Notes: generated by a model not told the origin, from the letters alone. Positions 18,772 through 29,449 are shown, counted from the stretch's first letter. The stretch: 64,000 nt of DNA from Isoetes taiwanensis (GCA_021234155.1 JAJEKV010000110.1:2818338-2882337), one strand, 5' to 3'. A program made the numbers and translations.

Positions 18772-19164
18772 ATGGATTTTCCTTATGCATGGACACTGGC
18801 TGATCCTACACTGGATGGTTCTAGTTCAAATACACTTCCCCTGGACGACCATCAACTCTGGACCCTGTACAAGATATTACTTGATTGTGCTGTTCAAAAC
18901 GTTCAAAGAGAGTTGGAGATTCCATTAGACAGTCTGTATCAGGGGCCATGGGAACACTTCCATCGCATCTCTGGACATATGCGGCTCCTCATGCTCTTAG
19001 TAAGGCTCATGCCAACAAATAAGTACGAGGATTTAATTTATAGTATCAAGGATCGATACAACACTCTGGTTTGGAGACTCGACATTCGCAGGGAAGATGA
19101 GGATCCTGTCATATCACAAAGGGGTGCTGTGTGGGACTTTTTTTTTTCGGTATTGGGCCGATGA
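18772..19164 (+). CDS. Hypothetical 130-residue protein, element-associated
   Basis: The frame starts MDFPYAWTLADPTLDGSS. Just before the ATG is CTCGTTCTAG, which could be a splice acceptor. It contains QLWTLYKILLDCAVQNVQRE and MRLLMLLVRLMPTNKYEDLI, a soluble, mostly helical composition, and ends in a T-run (FFFSVLGR). The T-run may mark the end of the exon and the start of an intron. It has no recognised family. It is flanked on both sides by the GC palindromes and so is probably the first coding part of the large composite region. Real coding sequence is likely from composition, but function is unknown. Confidence 0.45.
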   Translation: MDFPYAWTLADPTLDGSSSNTLPLDDHQLWTLYKILLDCAVQNVQRELEIPLDSLYQGPWEHFHRISGHMRLLMLLVRLMPTNKYEDLIYSIKDRYNTLVWRLDIRREDEDPVISQRGAVWDFFFSVLGR

Positions 19165-19199
19165 AGTGGGCCTATGTGACAGATTGTAGAGATAGAAAG

Positions 19200-19287
19200 A
19201 ATTCGCGCCTGGCGCATTTTTGTAGAAGAAGAAATGTACATACACTTTTTTGGAATATGAATACAAACTCGCGCCTGGCGCAATTTT
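19200..19287. repeat. Palindrome cluster 2 (two copies)
   Basis: Copies at about 19200-19220 and 19266-19287 read TTCGCGCCTGGCGCATTTT and CTCGCGCCTGGCGCAATTTT. They lie directly after the 18.77 kb open frame. Confidence 0.85.
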
Positions 19288-19348
19288 GCACTATACTTTT
19301 CTGTCATTAGTTTATTGTGTTTTTTTATATGCAATGTCGAAAACATTG

Positions 19349-19460
19349 AATCCTTTGATGCCCTCCAGCCAGTATGACCAACCCCAAGAAACTACATATT
19401 TTCATTAATGTGTAGTTTCATGGGATTGATATGACTGGCTAAAGAACATCAAAGAATTCA
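19349..19460 (-). ncRNA. miRNA-precursor-like hairpin
   Basis: The left arm (from GAATCCTTTGATG at 19349, through AGCCAGT at 19367, to AAACTACA near 19397) pairs with the right arm (TGTAGTTT near 19411, ACTGGCT at 19434-19440, CATCAAAG then ATTC near 19459). About 50 positions are pairable with a short loop. Several arm differences are C versus T, which become G-U pairs if the - strand is transcribed. That favours a - strand RNA. The pattern fits a plant pri-miRNA or a young inverted duplication. It matches no miRNA I recall. Confidence 0.5.
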
Positions 19461-19469
19461 AAATTCACA

Positions 19470-19733
19470 TCACGCAGATGTTATGATATATTCATTTTTT
19501 TTTGAATATCCAAATATACATACCTTTTTCAGACGTTCTTTTGGCCATGCTACAAATGTGCCCACACTTTCACCAACTGTATCGCCACCGGGATGTCTTC
19601 TTGGAAGAGCCTCATCTTCATAATTGCAGTTTATAATGGAAATCTTACAGAAATTGTTTCCAAGAGGAACACCATGACACATAGAACTTGGATTCAGATC
19701 TTCGATTTTACATAAGCCTACTCTACGCTTCAA
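19470..19733 (-). CDS. DUF8039-like fragment of a plant transposon protein
   Basis: The open frame reads MKRRVGLCKIEDLNPSSMCH, GVPLGNNFCKISIINC, EALPRRHPGGDT and VGTFVAWPKERLKK. The order VALG-like turn, acidic LP, then (V/T)-(F/L)-AWP matches a domain found in plant CACTA and related transposon proteins, often together with a Ulp1 protease domain. Only this single exon-sized piece is present, on the strand opposite most other frames of the composite region. It looks like a fragment, not a full gene. The call rests on the AWP motif and spacing from memory. Confidence 0.45.
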   Translation of the reverse strand: MKRRVGLCKIEDLNPSSMCHGVPLGNNFCKISIINCNYEDEALPRRHPGGDTVGESVGTFVAWPKERLKKVCIFGYSKKNEYIITSA

Positions 19734-20790
19734 GTTTGTTTGTTAAAAGATAGCATTCTTCTCCCATTAATCGATAAAGAACCGTAATGCATTGTAAAAA
19801 AATAGAGGACGAAAAATAGAGAACAAGAGAATGCATTCGAATGGAATCACACTCACCATAGTTCAGCCAGACATCGAATGGGAATTGAAGGCTGCTCGAT
19901 CGAATGGATTGAAGGCGACTTCGATCGATCGAATGGGATTGAACGAATCTTGATCGATCGAACGGATCTTGGCGCCGATAGTCGAATGTTCTTGGGCCTC
20001 GATAGTAGGAATGATCTTGGCGCCTCGGATAGTAGGTGGCCGATTAGGTGGTAGTAGATTGCCACATATCGTTTCTTTGAAATTAATAATTAATTGCTAT
20101 CTTGAAATTGCACTAAAAAGAAAAACACAATTTAAATTTGTAAATGAGCGGGACGGGCGGTTAATTAAGGCGGTATAAATTTAAAAGGACGCGAATTTGA
20201 ATTTACGGTTGTAAATCTGACGGCCTAGATTATGAACGCATACATATAAGTTCAAACCAAAACCCCAGTCTCATACTATCCGCACTTGCGGTTCTATGGC
20301 GCCTAGAGGATCGGGCGCCGAGAGGCGCGCCGGTAGAGGTGGGCTTACGCTCAAAGCACAAATCCCAAGCCTCGAGGTCTTTGAACAAGCAGAAAGCACA
20401 AATCCAACAAGCCTCGTGTAATTGATCCATTCTTTTTGTTTTGTAATTGATTTTCGCGGTCCCTTTTTTTGTTAGGTTTTTAGGATGTTTTTAGGATGTA
20501 TTTTCTGTGTATGCGTGTCTCTGCGTATTTTCTACCTTTTATATTGTTTCTGTGTCATTTCTACTGCTTTTACTACCTTGTTTTGTGTGTTTTTTGTTAT
20601 AAACTACTCCTGTACTCTGTGTTTTTTGTTTTGTATTCTCCATTTTGTATAATGTAGACCGTTTAATTATAGTTTCTTGCAGACTTGTTTGTTTATACTT
20701 TTGTTCTGTATTCTCCAGTTCTTTTGACAAGTCTTTTTTGTAGCCTAGTATGTCTCTTATAAAAGACAAGTGTCTGTAGGGCCCCTCTTA

Positions 20791-20914
20791 AAAACGCGCT
20801 CGGCGCGATTTATAATGTAGAGATGATTTTTTTTTGTTGTCTCTGCTACTTTTCCTGTGTACAATTTATGTTTTCTAAAGTAAGGCGTCTAGCAAAACGC
20901 GCTCGGCGTGATTT
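20791..20914. repeat. Palindrome cluster 3 (two copies, CTCGG centre)
   Basis: Copies at 20791-20811 and 20894-20914 read AAAACGCGCTCGGCGCGATTT-like, with centre CTCGG in place of CCWGG. They sit on both sides of a T-rich stretch just before a splice acceptor at 20945. Confidence 0.8.
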
Positions 20915-20944
20915 CATTACTCACCACATGATTGTAACTTTCAG

Positions 20945-21065
20945 GATCTTCTAAAATTGTGAAAAGAAAAGCAAAGCCTGCGCAGGGTGCAGGGACATCT
21001 GCACAGAAAAAACCAAGAACGGATGAAGATGTATCGATTGCAGATTTGGCACACGCTAGACCATA
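20945..21065 (+). pseudogene. Basic exon-like segment after a splice acceptor
   Basis: After ATTGTAACTTTCAG the frame reads SSKIVKRKAKPAQGAGTS then QKKPRTDEDVSIADLAHARP and a stop. The KRK and KKPR clusters look like nuclear-localisation sequence. Function is unknown; it may be an exon of the same element protein as the following frames. Confidence 0.35.
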
Positions 21066-21339
21066 GACGATACGGATCGAATAATGAAGGCTCGTAGAGC
21101 CTCCATGTCCGTAAGAAGATCTACCAGAGGGCTCTGAATGGTATGTGGAGATCTTCAAGACTAGCGGAAAGATAGATCTGATTTTCATGTCTAGAGTTAA
21201 GGAAACAGATCAAATGAGGAAACAAGGTATTTAGATCACATGAGAAGAACAGGACGATTCTTACTGTTCCGTATTACTTGAAGCGGGTCAGAAAAACAAA
21301 AAAATATTGAAGAAGTTAAATTATCGCAAAGGGTTCCTT

Positions 21340-21929
21340 TAAGGAGACCGCCCTAAGAACGGATGAGGCCCAGCAGATAACCTCTTCAAATTTATCGGGT
21401 CGTGGTGATCTATTGACACCAAAAACAATATGTGAAGGTCTCTCAGCTGTGAGGAGAGCAATCAGTACAAGGCCGTCAGCTAGTCTGTACCTACAAGCTT
21501 TAAAAGAGAAGGAAGATGCAAGTTCTAGAGCCAGGGAAACATCAGACGTTCTAGGCATTACAGATATGACTAGTGATGATGACAAGGCGAGACAGTTAGA
21601 GGCCATGAGCAAACTCAAGAAATATGTCGACAAGTATCCACGGGCCTTAGCTTCACGCGATCCTATCCATGTCCATTGTGCTTTTCAGTCCACGAAGGCT
21701 ATGTTTGTCGCCAGAAGATACGACAAGCAAAGACGCAATGGAAATAGTCAACAAAGATGATAGAAAAACCGTGACAAAAGCCAATGCCTGGGCAGATGTG
21801 GTGCCTTTTGATATGAAGACTAAGAAGGTGTTGATATGGAATAAACTTGAAGATTTAATTGGCAACCTCGATATTCACTTCATGATAATAGATGGCCAAA
21901 GATTCGCTGGAGGGCTGAGAAGGTTTTGA
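21340..21929 (+). pseudogene. Frameshifted unknown coding block
   Basis: Frame 1 (to about 21760) has LLTPKTICEGLSAVRRAIST, KEKEDASSRARETSDVLG and MSKLKKYVDKYPRALASRDP. Near 21700 the better frame shifts to SPEDTTSKDAMEIVNKDD, continuing to ADVVPFDMKTKKVLIWNKLE and ending RFAGGLRRF. The two frames overlap and look like one protein with a frameshift. No family is recognised. Confidence 0.4.
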
Positions 21930-22138
21930 TCACCAAGCACAAAAACCGGAAATCGGGTTATTCTATAGATCGTATTCAAATGTAAATTGGGTTTCTCGCT
22001 GGCTCAACAACAAGAGTGAATTAGTCGAAATCGCGCATGAATGACATGGGAAAGACATTCCTATACAAAAGGTATTTTATTTTCCCACACATAGCGTTCC
22101 AAATCACGAATAAAGCGCCGCTAATCACGTATTGACAA

Positions 22139-22366
22139 GAAACGCGCCTGGCGCGATTTCTTCATATGGCATACATGAAGAGATCGCGCCAGGCGCGTGG
22201 TTTTAAATACGTGATTAGCGAAAACGCGCCTGGCGCGTTTTATGTTGTTATTTGTGTGACGGATTTACAAGAAACGCTACCGGGCGCTAATTTTTCATCG
22301 TGGAAGAAATCAGCGCCAGCGCCGCTTTGTAAACCGTGGTTAACTAAAACGCTACCGCACGCTTTT
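22139..22366. repeat. Palindrome cluster 4 (three good, three decayed copies)
   Basis: Good copies lie at 22139-22160, 22181-22200 and 22221-22241; the last is a perfect 21-base palindrome. Decayed copies at about 22271-22293, 22310-22328 and 22346-22366 keep the AAAACGCTACCG-type outline. Density is one per about 40 bases, next to the splice-like site before 22414. Confidence 0.85.
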
Positions 22367-22413
22367 ATATTGTTACTTTCACGGCCTGTCTATTTTTTTT
22401 TATCTAACGACCC

Positions 22414-22838
22414 ATGTTTTGCAGTCCGTATGTGGAGCAGTTGCGGCACGCTCGTAACCAATGGATCGAATATGGAAAACCAATGCCGACCAGACAAGGG
22501 CAATCTAAGAGTGCCGAATTCAAATTACTAGAAAGGACACTGTGCCAAACCATAATACAGGACAAGACCAAGGGCACTAGATCAAAGAAGAAAAAAGGGG
22601 ATGCACAAGCTGGCACAGAAGAGCAAACGGTGCCAAAGGATGCTTGCAAGATTGTTTTTTCTTCCGACTGTGTATGGGAAAAGTGGAACTAATTTTGGGA
22701 CGCCTATTCGGAAAAGAAGTTGCCGATTCGTATGGCGGTTTCCTCCGCGAAGATACGCCTATTTTTATATACATATCACGTAAAATGAGAAAGGCACAAG
22801 GATTGGATGATGCAGAATTAATCTCTCGTTCTAGATAG
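22414..22838 (+). pseudogene. Frameshifted unknown coding block
   Basis: The first frame reads YVEQLRHARNQWIEYGKPMP, FKLLERTLCQTIIQDKTKG and a Lys-rich stretch. From about 22640 the sensible frame changes to GKVELILGRLFGKEVADSYG and GFLREDTPIFIYISRKMRKA. A TTTTGCAG acceptor precedes the first frame. No family is recognised. It follows palindrome cluster 4 directly. Confidence 0.4.
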
Positions 22839-22926
22839 TTGCATCGAGAAAGGAAGTTATCTACAAGAAAACGTCTGCAAAGAAAGCACTTGACATCTTT
22901 CAAGAAGATGCATAATCGATAAAAAT

Positions 22927-23510
22927 ATGAAAGTCCCGAAAAAGTCGCTGGCATTAAGAACCGCAAAGGCTCTCGTGAGACATGATGTTATCGAGATAGG
23001 CTTAATGCAAAAGTACAACGTATCTAATGATGACATTAAGAAATATGTATTTTGGTCAAAAGATTTTGTGAAGCAAAAAAAGGCTTAAGAATGTGGCAAC
23101 TCTTAAGGGGATTCACACTAAAGTTGCATCCGACCTAAAAAGAAAAGTTGCTTTGGTGAAGAAGACGGCAAAGAGACGAGTCTCCTTTTTTCTATAAGGT
23201 GTCCACCGGTTATAAGTGTGCCATGCGAGAGGTGGGTGAAGGGCCAACCGACATCACTCTATTTGTTCTTGATAGCCGCGGGCACGAGATGGACACAGGA
23301 TGATTACAAAGACCTTCTTCAACACATGCAAAGTGGTTTGACGACCGAGATGCATTATACTATCGCGGACAGCTTTTGCCACTCCGACATGTCCCACGAT
23401 ATGCACTAGCAATGCAAATGATGTCGAATGCATTAAAGTAATGAGGCAAGCAAGAATGATAGATGAAAACAAAGATAGTGAGTTTAGTACCGAAAAGTAA
23501 GATCTCACAT
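22927..23510 (+). pseudogene. Frameshifted unknown coding block
   Basis: It begins MKVPKKSLALRTAKALVRHD and continues in shifted frames to VATLKGIHTKVASDLKRKVA, FYKVSTGYKCAMREVGEGPT and DITLFVLDSRGHEMDT. A last piece reads RDALYYRGQLLPLRHVPRYA then ALAMQMMSNALKVMRQARM. At least three frame changes occur in 580 bases. It is one decayed protein with no recognised domain. Confidence 0.4.
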
Positions 23511-23689
23511 GTGCTAGTCCTTATGATAGCCATTATGGATGATAAAGAATATGAAAGACTCAAGGGGAAACCAGAAGGTGAGAAGATTGCTTGGCAAAGT
23601 GCTATCGGCTAGATGAACCCCTATTGAAAAATATTTTTATGTCGAATCCAATGTCAAGACAAAGGGAAGGATCCCGCAGATGTGGATGT

Positions 23690-24392
23690 GGACTTTGAAG
23701 AGGACTAAGAGGAAGAGGAAGAAGAAAACTGGTCGACCCTCGCCCTTAATTCACCAATCAAGTATGAGCTACCGATCACGCATAAGGGGAGGCTGAATAA
23801 GTACGGGTTTTCTTTGGCCCTTTCGAAGTTTTCTCGATTGAAGCCTTCGCCCTTTAGAGTCTACGTGTTGGGAGTTTCATGTTGGAGGTTATGTCGGGGG
23901 AAGCTCAAGCTAGCTAGGAAATGCCAAAGTGTGGTCTCTCGATGGTCAAGCCAAGGACTTCCTTGATATTTTTTTCGAGAAAGTGCTAGAGGTGGCACCT
24001 AGGGGTCCGCTAGGTAGTGCAAAAAATAAAGCTTCCAGCTCTAAGTCCAAATTACCTCCAGGTCTGGCTGCAGAGCGAGAAGAAATGAGAAAGCATCTAG
24101 AGGGCATAAAGAAGAATATCGACAAGCAGCAGCTTAACTATGCGGCCGAGAGCGTGCCTATCATTCCAATCACATTGGAAAATCCGACTGAAGTGGATGT
24201 AGGTAACGCAAACGAAGAAGACAAAATCCTAGATGATACAGTGGAATCGGAAAGCTCGAGTCAGGTTAGCATAAAGAGTAATGAAGTATCAACCATAGTT
24301 CAAACACTAAGTGATGTGGCTGACACTTCTGGCAGACCGAAGACAGCCGAGAATAAGCTCATCATTGCGGATGTTGAACAGGAACCAGAAAG
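23690..24392 (+). pseudogene. Acidic and linker exon ending at a splice donor
   Basis: After a Glu-rich stretch (near 23700) the frame has YELPITHKGRLNKYGFSLAL. After a frame change, FLDIFFEKVLEVAPRGPLGS leads into a Ser/Lys linker and a Glu/Ser-rich region (SESSSQVSIKSNEVSTIVQT). The exon ends at AG|GTATGTT, 24392. The following intron (24393-24525) carries two palindromes. The region looks like a disordered linker before the phosphatase-like domain at 24526. Confidence 0.45.
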
Positions 24393-24415
24393 GTATGTTA
24401 ATCAAACAGAAATAA

Positions 24416-24483
24416 AAATCGCGCCAGGCGCGATTTCAATTCTTCAAACCAAATTGAAAATCGCGCCAGGCGCGATTTCAATT
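24416..24483. repeat. Palindrome cluster 5 (two near-perfect copies in an intron)
   Basis: Copies at 24416-24437 and 24453-24483 have core AATCGCGCCAGGCGCGATT. The second extends to ATTGAAA and TTTCAAT on the outside, giving about 15 bases per arm. Both lie inside the 133-base intron 24393-24525. Confidence 0.9.
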
Positions 24484-24525
24484 TTCTTTTTCCTTGTGTC
24501 ACAAGTGTGTGCTTTATTATTACAG

Positions 24526-25161
24526 ACCTAATCCAGTTTCCTCCAAAATTCCGGGTGTTCGATTTGAATGGTGTGCTCGCAAAAACGTTACCTAAAGCAC
24601 AATTCCCTTTATCATGGTATGCACGTAAAACCATTTGAGACATATACTGAAATGGGTATATCCGGGCCGTGATCCGGAAGGAGATGTTAGACCAAGCTTT
24701 CACTTTATTTCACAGCAATTTGGTCGTCGATGGAGAATAGAAATATACAGAAGTTTTGAGAGTAGTTCCCGAAGTTACATAGAGATTGGGCATCTGTTTG
24801 GGATCAGAGCAAATGTAAGTCATTCAATAACCCGAAGGATCCTACAGGTAAAAAAATATTTGTGAAATGCTTGAGCGACATGATGGATGACTTGGGCATT
24901 CAGGAGAAGGAAGACATCATTATAGTTGATGATGACGCCTTGAAGTGTTGCTTCAATCAGTCACAGTCACTAAATCCACCATCCTATCATCCTGAAGATT
25001 TTGACAAAGATGACTTCCTGCTTCGTTTTGTCAGTATCTTGCACGAAATAGCTACAGGAAAAATGGTCGAAGAGATACAAACACTATACCCGCAACTTAA
25101 TCGGACAGGGGAAATTGACAGGGACCTAGAGAAGATCGTTCTAGAAAGGGAACTTTTTTGA
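24526..25161 (+). pseudogene. FCP1-like HAD phosphatase domain, copy 1
   Basis: After acceptor TTATTATTACAG, the frame reads FRVFDLNGVL, where family members have (V/L)DLDGTL or DLNGVL with the catalytic aspartate. Next, in another frame, comes AIWSSMENRNIQKF (family: VAVWSS). Then HRDWASVWDQSKCKSF, KDPTGKKIFVKCLSDMMDDL and IIIVDDDALKCCFNQ (family: DD near the end of the domain), and a C-terminal helix to ELF. All motifs are in order, but TGA stops after ARKTI and QKF and at least two frame changes break it. The FCP1/SCP/TIM50-like HAD family dephosphorylates proteins such as RNA polymerase II CTD. This copy is inside the composite element and is probably a captured host domain. Confidence 0.6.
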
Positions 25162-25169
25162 TATATTAT

Positions 25170-25640
25170 ATATATATATGTATACAGGAAATACACTTTC
25201 CAAAAAGTTTTGAATATGAAATATACTTTACACCAACCTCTTTCGAATATATATTGTGTTCTTATATCAGCATTATTGGTTCTGTGTACGTATTGTTCTT
25301 TTATATTATGTGTATACTTTGTTATACTTGCAATAATTTGTATGTATATACCGTCAATAATTTAGGTGTCTATAAATGGGTAAAAGCATGAAAGGGTGTC
25401 TATAAATGTAGCCCTTTTTGTACATATACATATGTACTGAATGCACATTTTTGGAATAACTGTCATCATGACCAGCTAGTAACTGCCATGATTAATGGCT
25501 ATCCACTACTCTGAACCCGCAATTATCGGATTTTGAAATTCTTTCCCAAATTCTTTCTTGGTTTGCCTCTCGTTCACTATCCCGCCCCTGCCTTCTCTGC
25601 TTGGATTCCGATCACGAATTCTTCATCTAGCTATGGCCCC
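25170..25640. other. AT-rich spacer, no gene
   Basis: AT-rich with TATATATATATG runs. The two open frames are compositional. Nothing else is seen. Confidence 0.4.
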
Positions 25641-25649
25641 AAAACGCCC

Positions 25650-26160
25650 CGGATGAGTGCTTGCTCATCACGCGCAGCCCAAGCAAGATGCCGGTGCTTC
25701 GGCGGTGGAATTTTACCTCCAAGGAGTTTACGTTTGGGTTCGAGAGGTGATCCAAGCCAAAGACCTCCGCGGAGAAACATGCAGAGGCCCACATACCCAA
25801 CCTAGAGATGGTTATGAACGAGGTATGGGGTGAAGCTCAAAAAAGCGACGAGGATTCAAGGAAGGGAGAATCCGTAACGCATGGAAAGATGATTTTTTAA
25901 ATATTATGAATTGGTTTATGGCAAGAAACAAGGTTACAAACCATTATATTTCAACCTATTTTGCCGGAGCATTTGCTCTTCACTTGAAGGGACGGCTTGT
26001 TTATGGATGGACGTGGCTAGGACCGCCAAAGATCTTGCCAAAACCCTCGATTCAGACGTTACTGAGAGGACCCTAGCGGGTAAATCCTCAACTATCAAAC
26101 GGGACATCGTATTGCGTGAATAATATTAGAGCCCCAGGTTATTCTAGATCGGGATGTTGA
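25650..26160 (+). pseudogene. Unknown coding remnant (NWFMARNKVTNHY block)
   Basis: The best frame around 25880-26040 reads WKDDFLNIMNWFMARNKVTN then AGAFALHLKGRLVYGWTW and LGPPKILPKPS. Upstream, AVEFYLQGVYVWVREVIQAK near 25700 is in another frame. The content is protein-like but broken, and no family is recognised. Confidence 0.35.
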
Positions 26161-26670
26161 CACAATAAAGCGATTACTTAAGCATGGGTTGGAGGAGAAA
26201 ACTAACCTATTGAATGAAGTAGAAGCACTTTGAAAAAAAAAGGAGGGATGCATTGAAGGTCATCGGCCCGGATTGAGGGTAGAAAAGGATATGCTATCCA
26301 AGATCCGCAGCAGACCGCGTAAAATAGATGAGACAAAAACAGAATTTGACAAATTGTCCCGGGATCCTGCTGGAAATCTTTGTTATGTTCGGAGTGTTGA
26401 AGTACAAGTTGGAAGACTTGGTTATGAGTAGACATGATAAAGAACAACACTCTTCTAAGCTAGAAATTGGTTTTGCGGGAAGCAACTAAAGACATTGAAA
26501 GGCATGAAATCTCAATTGAACAAGCAAAGGAAAAACTTAATTGCATTGAATTGGTTCAGGAAAGGCATTCACTGATTTTGGATTTCATGGGAGAGCGGGA
26601 CCTATTGTTCTCGCACCGAGGCCCTACCCTCAGAGGAGCTACTTCTATAGAAAGCGATTCATCACATTAG
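26160..26670 (+). pseudogene. Coiled-coil coding remnant
   Basis: Pieces DTIKRLLKHGLEEKTNLLNE, KIRSRPRKIDETKTEFDKLS and REATKDIERHEISIEQAKEK show heptad-like spacing of Leu and Ile with many charged residues. They lie in two frames with stops between. It is likely a decayed coiled-coil domain of the same element. Confidence 0.35.
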
Positions 26671-26989
26671 GTTCATGTACTGTTGTGGCCAAGGCTTTGG
26701 CAAAACTGGTTTGTTGCTACTAGCTCCATGCGAGAGATGCTTATTGCCTCTTTCGCTTGTGTTATCTGGTCCATGAAAAGACGAATTGCATAAAAGGTTG
26801 CATCCGGGATGAGGGCATTCGATTCAACTTGGTTTCCGGGCTGTGAAAGGTATGCATTGCTCTCAACTAATTTAAACTTATATTTCTCTTCATTCATATT
26901 TGTTATTGTAATCTGCATAGTTCTACATGTATGGCTTTCAGTGCATTGCTATTCCTTGTACATGTATAACTTTTAGTGTACATCTGTAA

Positions 26990-27370
26990 GCAGAGGTACA
27001 TAGGCATATATTTGCTTGTTTATTGATGCTTTTATTTTTGAGCTTGGACTGCGGTTGTATCGGGTTGTACATGTCTCTAATGGAGTCTACATCTGCAAAT
27101 AGATGTACATGCATTTATCTTTAGAGTGCATCTGTAGATGGATTCATAAGTATGTGCATTTTTTACATATATGTGCTTTTTTTTTGGCATAGATCTACAT
27201 TCCCTAACTGGATACCTGGGTACATCTGGGTACATCTGGGTACATCTGGGTACATTGATGTACCTTTATGTACATTGAGGAACATGTACATGTACATTTG
27301 GCTATAGTTAAATGTAGTTACTTACATTTGGTACATTCTATGTACATGAAATGTACATGCTTGGCAGGAT
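26990..27370. repeat. TGTACAT-rich array, site 1
   Basis: TGTACAT and ACATGTA occur over ten times, with four exact copies of CTGGGTACAT at about 27204-27255. The spacing is irregular elsewhere. The same motif dominates 31110-31205 and 33200-33560 and is rare outside this composite region. Confidence 0.75.
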
Positions 27371-27480
27371 GTACCATATATTTCTCATTAGTTCTGTTTT
27401 CATGTTCTTTTATGTCTATTGAAATTTAGATCATTTGTTTGTTTGCGTGATGAGGTCGTTCCTATCCCGTAGCGGCTTTA

Positions 27481-27735
27481 ATGGCTGATGTTCTTGAGCC
27501 ATCTGTGATCGACTCTCTTTTACAGATTTTATCGAGCATAATAAGCGCATCAATCAGTAGACCCTCTACCTTCCAGCTCCGGATCACCAATGACATTTTC
27601 GCCGTAATAGAACAATCCGCAAAGTGCACCTTTCGAACATGGCAAAGTGAAGTTGAGGAAATTGAGAGGATGGCACTTGAGAAAGCTAAAGCGGTGTGCA
27701 AAAGTGCAGAGCCTTCAATGATCGGCGCAACGTAA
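27481..27735 (+). CDS. Hypothetical 84-residue helical piece
   Basis: The frame begins MADVLEPSVIDSLLQILSSI and goes on to FQLRITNDIFAVIEQSAKCT and EEIERMALEKAKAVCKSAEP. It is preceded by TTTAATGG context and follows the TGTACAT array. It has no known family and is probably an exon of the composite element. Confidence 0.35.
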   Translation: MADVLEPSVIDSLLQILSSIISASISRPSTFQLRITNDIFAVIEQSAKCTFRTWQSEVEEIERMALEKAKAVCKSAEPSMIGAT

Positions 27736-27873
27736 AAATCTTTCATCACCAAGTGCTAAATTAGTAATTGGAGAAGCTAAGAAAGATTCAGCTTGCCTCA
27801 AAGATCATCATCGCAGTCCCAGCCCGGACCTGTTATGTAGAAGCTACAAAGGACACAGATCCGATTTTAACCC

Positions 27874-28290
27874 GTGAGATACCGTGGGAAGAGGAAGCCG
27901 AAGTTGGTAGTTGAGTCCACTCCAAAGAGGAGGCAAAAGAATGCTGGTGATGGCACTCCAAAAGGAAAAAACAGGCAAAATCTCCAAAGAACAACAAAAA
28001 AATGTCCTCCAGAAAAGAAAATCTCCAAAAAAAAAGTGCCACCACCACCTAGAAAGAGGTATGTCCAAGATGAACTAATTTTGTTAAACATCTCGATTTA
28101 TGGTAATTAACCACATTTTTTTTTTGTACATAGGACACGATCCGCAGGCCGTGAAGGAAGTCGATCCCGATCCTTCCGAGTCGGAACAGGAAGAGGAAGA
28201 GGATCTACAAGCAAATATTGATGTGATAACAAATAAGGTGCAGCAATCCCTCTAAGATTTGAAAAACGGTGATGAATTTACAAGGTGAGT
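27874..28290 (+). pseudogene. Basic exon, intron, acidic exon
   Basis: The first exon is very basic (RYRGKRKPKLVVESTPKRRQ to PPPPRKR) and ends at AG|GTATGTCC near 28060. After a T-rich intron and TTGTACATAG acceptor (about 28133), the next exon is acidic: HDPQAVKEVDPDPSESEQEE followed by EEDLQANIDVITNKVQQSL. It then meets a TAA and a donor AG|GTGAGT near 28286. The look is that of a nuclear linker region. Confidence 0.4.
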
Positions 28291-28339
28291 AATATACAAT
28301 TGATTACAATAGATATATTCTTTTGCTAATCTTTGTTGT

Positions 28340-29190
28340 TTCCTTGTACGCTTTAGTGAACCGATCGAAAAGGTTGGTTCCATTCACTCCTTATAGGGAT
28401 TTGTCCTCCTAAGCTCGCACCCTCTATCTTTCAAAGTGATGTTGACGAGTTCTGCTGGAAGCTGGACTTGACCTCTAAGATGGTAGATGTCTATGGGAGG
28501 TAGGCTAGCATTTCAACATATTTATGTTATTTCATTCCCTAAGTCACTCATCTTATGTATTAATATGTAATCTGGATTTGTGTGTGTGTACCTTTGTAGC
28601 AGATCTTCCATCTGATTGGAAACACAAGTTTTTACGGTTCGACCGGACACCTTCCAGAATTTTGTGAATTCCCTCAAGAACAGGGGGGGATGCACAGAAC
28701 ACTAACATAAAGGAAGGGCTGGATGGCATTTTGATTGCAAGATGCCAATACATATTTGTTCCACTCAAGGCCCAAATGTGGCATTGGCAATACTTGTACT
28801 TGCTGGTCCAATGAAAAGCTCTTTTCCATCTATAGCTAGCCCAAGTATACAAATCCTCTCTCTGTCAAAGGCTATGTACCCGATGCTAAAGTGGTCCGTA
28901 AGTATGAGTTTCGTTTTTGTTTTTATGATTTGATTATTCTCATATTGCAATTTCTTATGCTTGATTTATTCTCACATTGCAATTTTGCGGTGTTTCATAA
29001 GCTTGTGATCAATAACATGATGCTCGGATCCAACAGCTTAAACCATGGTAGGAAGAACTTTGATGCTCCCGTGTTCTGTCCTAAAATGCGTAAACTAGTA
29101 CCAAAGAACCCTTGCATGTACATTGTGGCTTACATGCACAAATTCATAGATGCCGTGGTTGATGCACACCAAGCTCCATTTTTGTAAGTA
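28340..29190 (+). pseudogene. Possible Ulp1-type protease domain remnant
   Basis: Pieces in order: ICPPKLAPSIFQSDVDEFCW then KLDLTSKMVDVYGR before a donor near 28500; RPDTFQNFVNSLKNRGGDAQ; ILIARCQYIFVPLKAQMWHW then QYLYLLV; and PVFCPKMRKLVPKNPCMYIV. The block (F/I)VPL---MWHW followed by hydrophobic residues resembles the IPxN..HW.L.V block around the catalytic His of Ulp1/C48 cysteine proteases, which occur in many plant transposons. The later Asp and Cys motifs could not be placed, so the call is tentative. Stops and frame changes are present. Confidence 0.3.
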
Positions 29191-29239
29191 GAACATGTTA
29201 TTTTCCTATTAGTTATTTGTTGGTATAGTCCTCTAATAC

Positions 29240-29449
29240 TTGTGCACCATGCGGATGACACCCGATTGGTTCACCGATGCCTATGCCAAGTCACGGAGGG
29301 ATCATCTAATGGAGGCATTAATTGTAGAAGGCGAGATGAATATACAAGCGGTTGTTCCTACATGTGGGGTAGATAGTCCCTTTGACTTGTTTGTAAATTA
29401 CAGGTTTTGTATGAGCCATGCTCCGAGCTTCTTTGTACTCAATAAGTAA
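29240..29449 (+). pseudogene. Unknown coding piece
   Basis: MRMTPDWFTDAYAKSRRDHL and EALIVEGEMNIQAVVPTCGV run in one open frame, followed by a non-matching tail. It may continue the preceding protein after an intron. No family is recognised. Confidence 0.3.

Noticed and set aside
20280-20350. Further copies of the GC palindrome
   Set aside because: The GGCGCC and GGCGCGCC words here are not arranged as the 20-base palindrome and lack the AAA/TTT flanks.
18512-24483. CRISPR array
   Set aside because: The palindromes are irregularly spaced, differ in sequence, have no uniform spacers, and the context is a eukaryotic nuclear genome.
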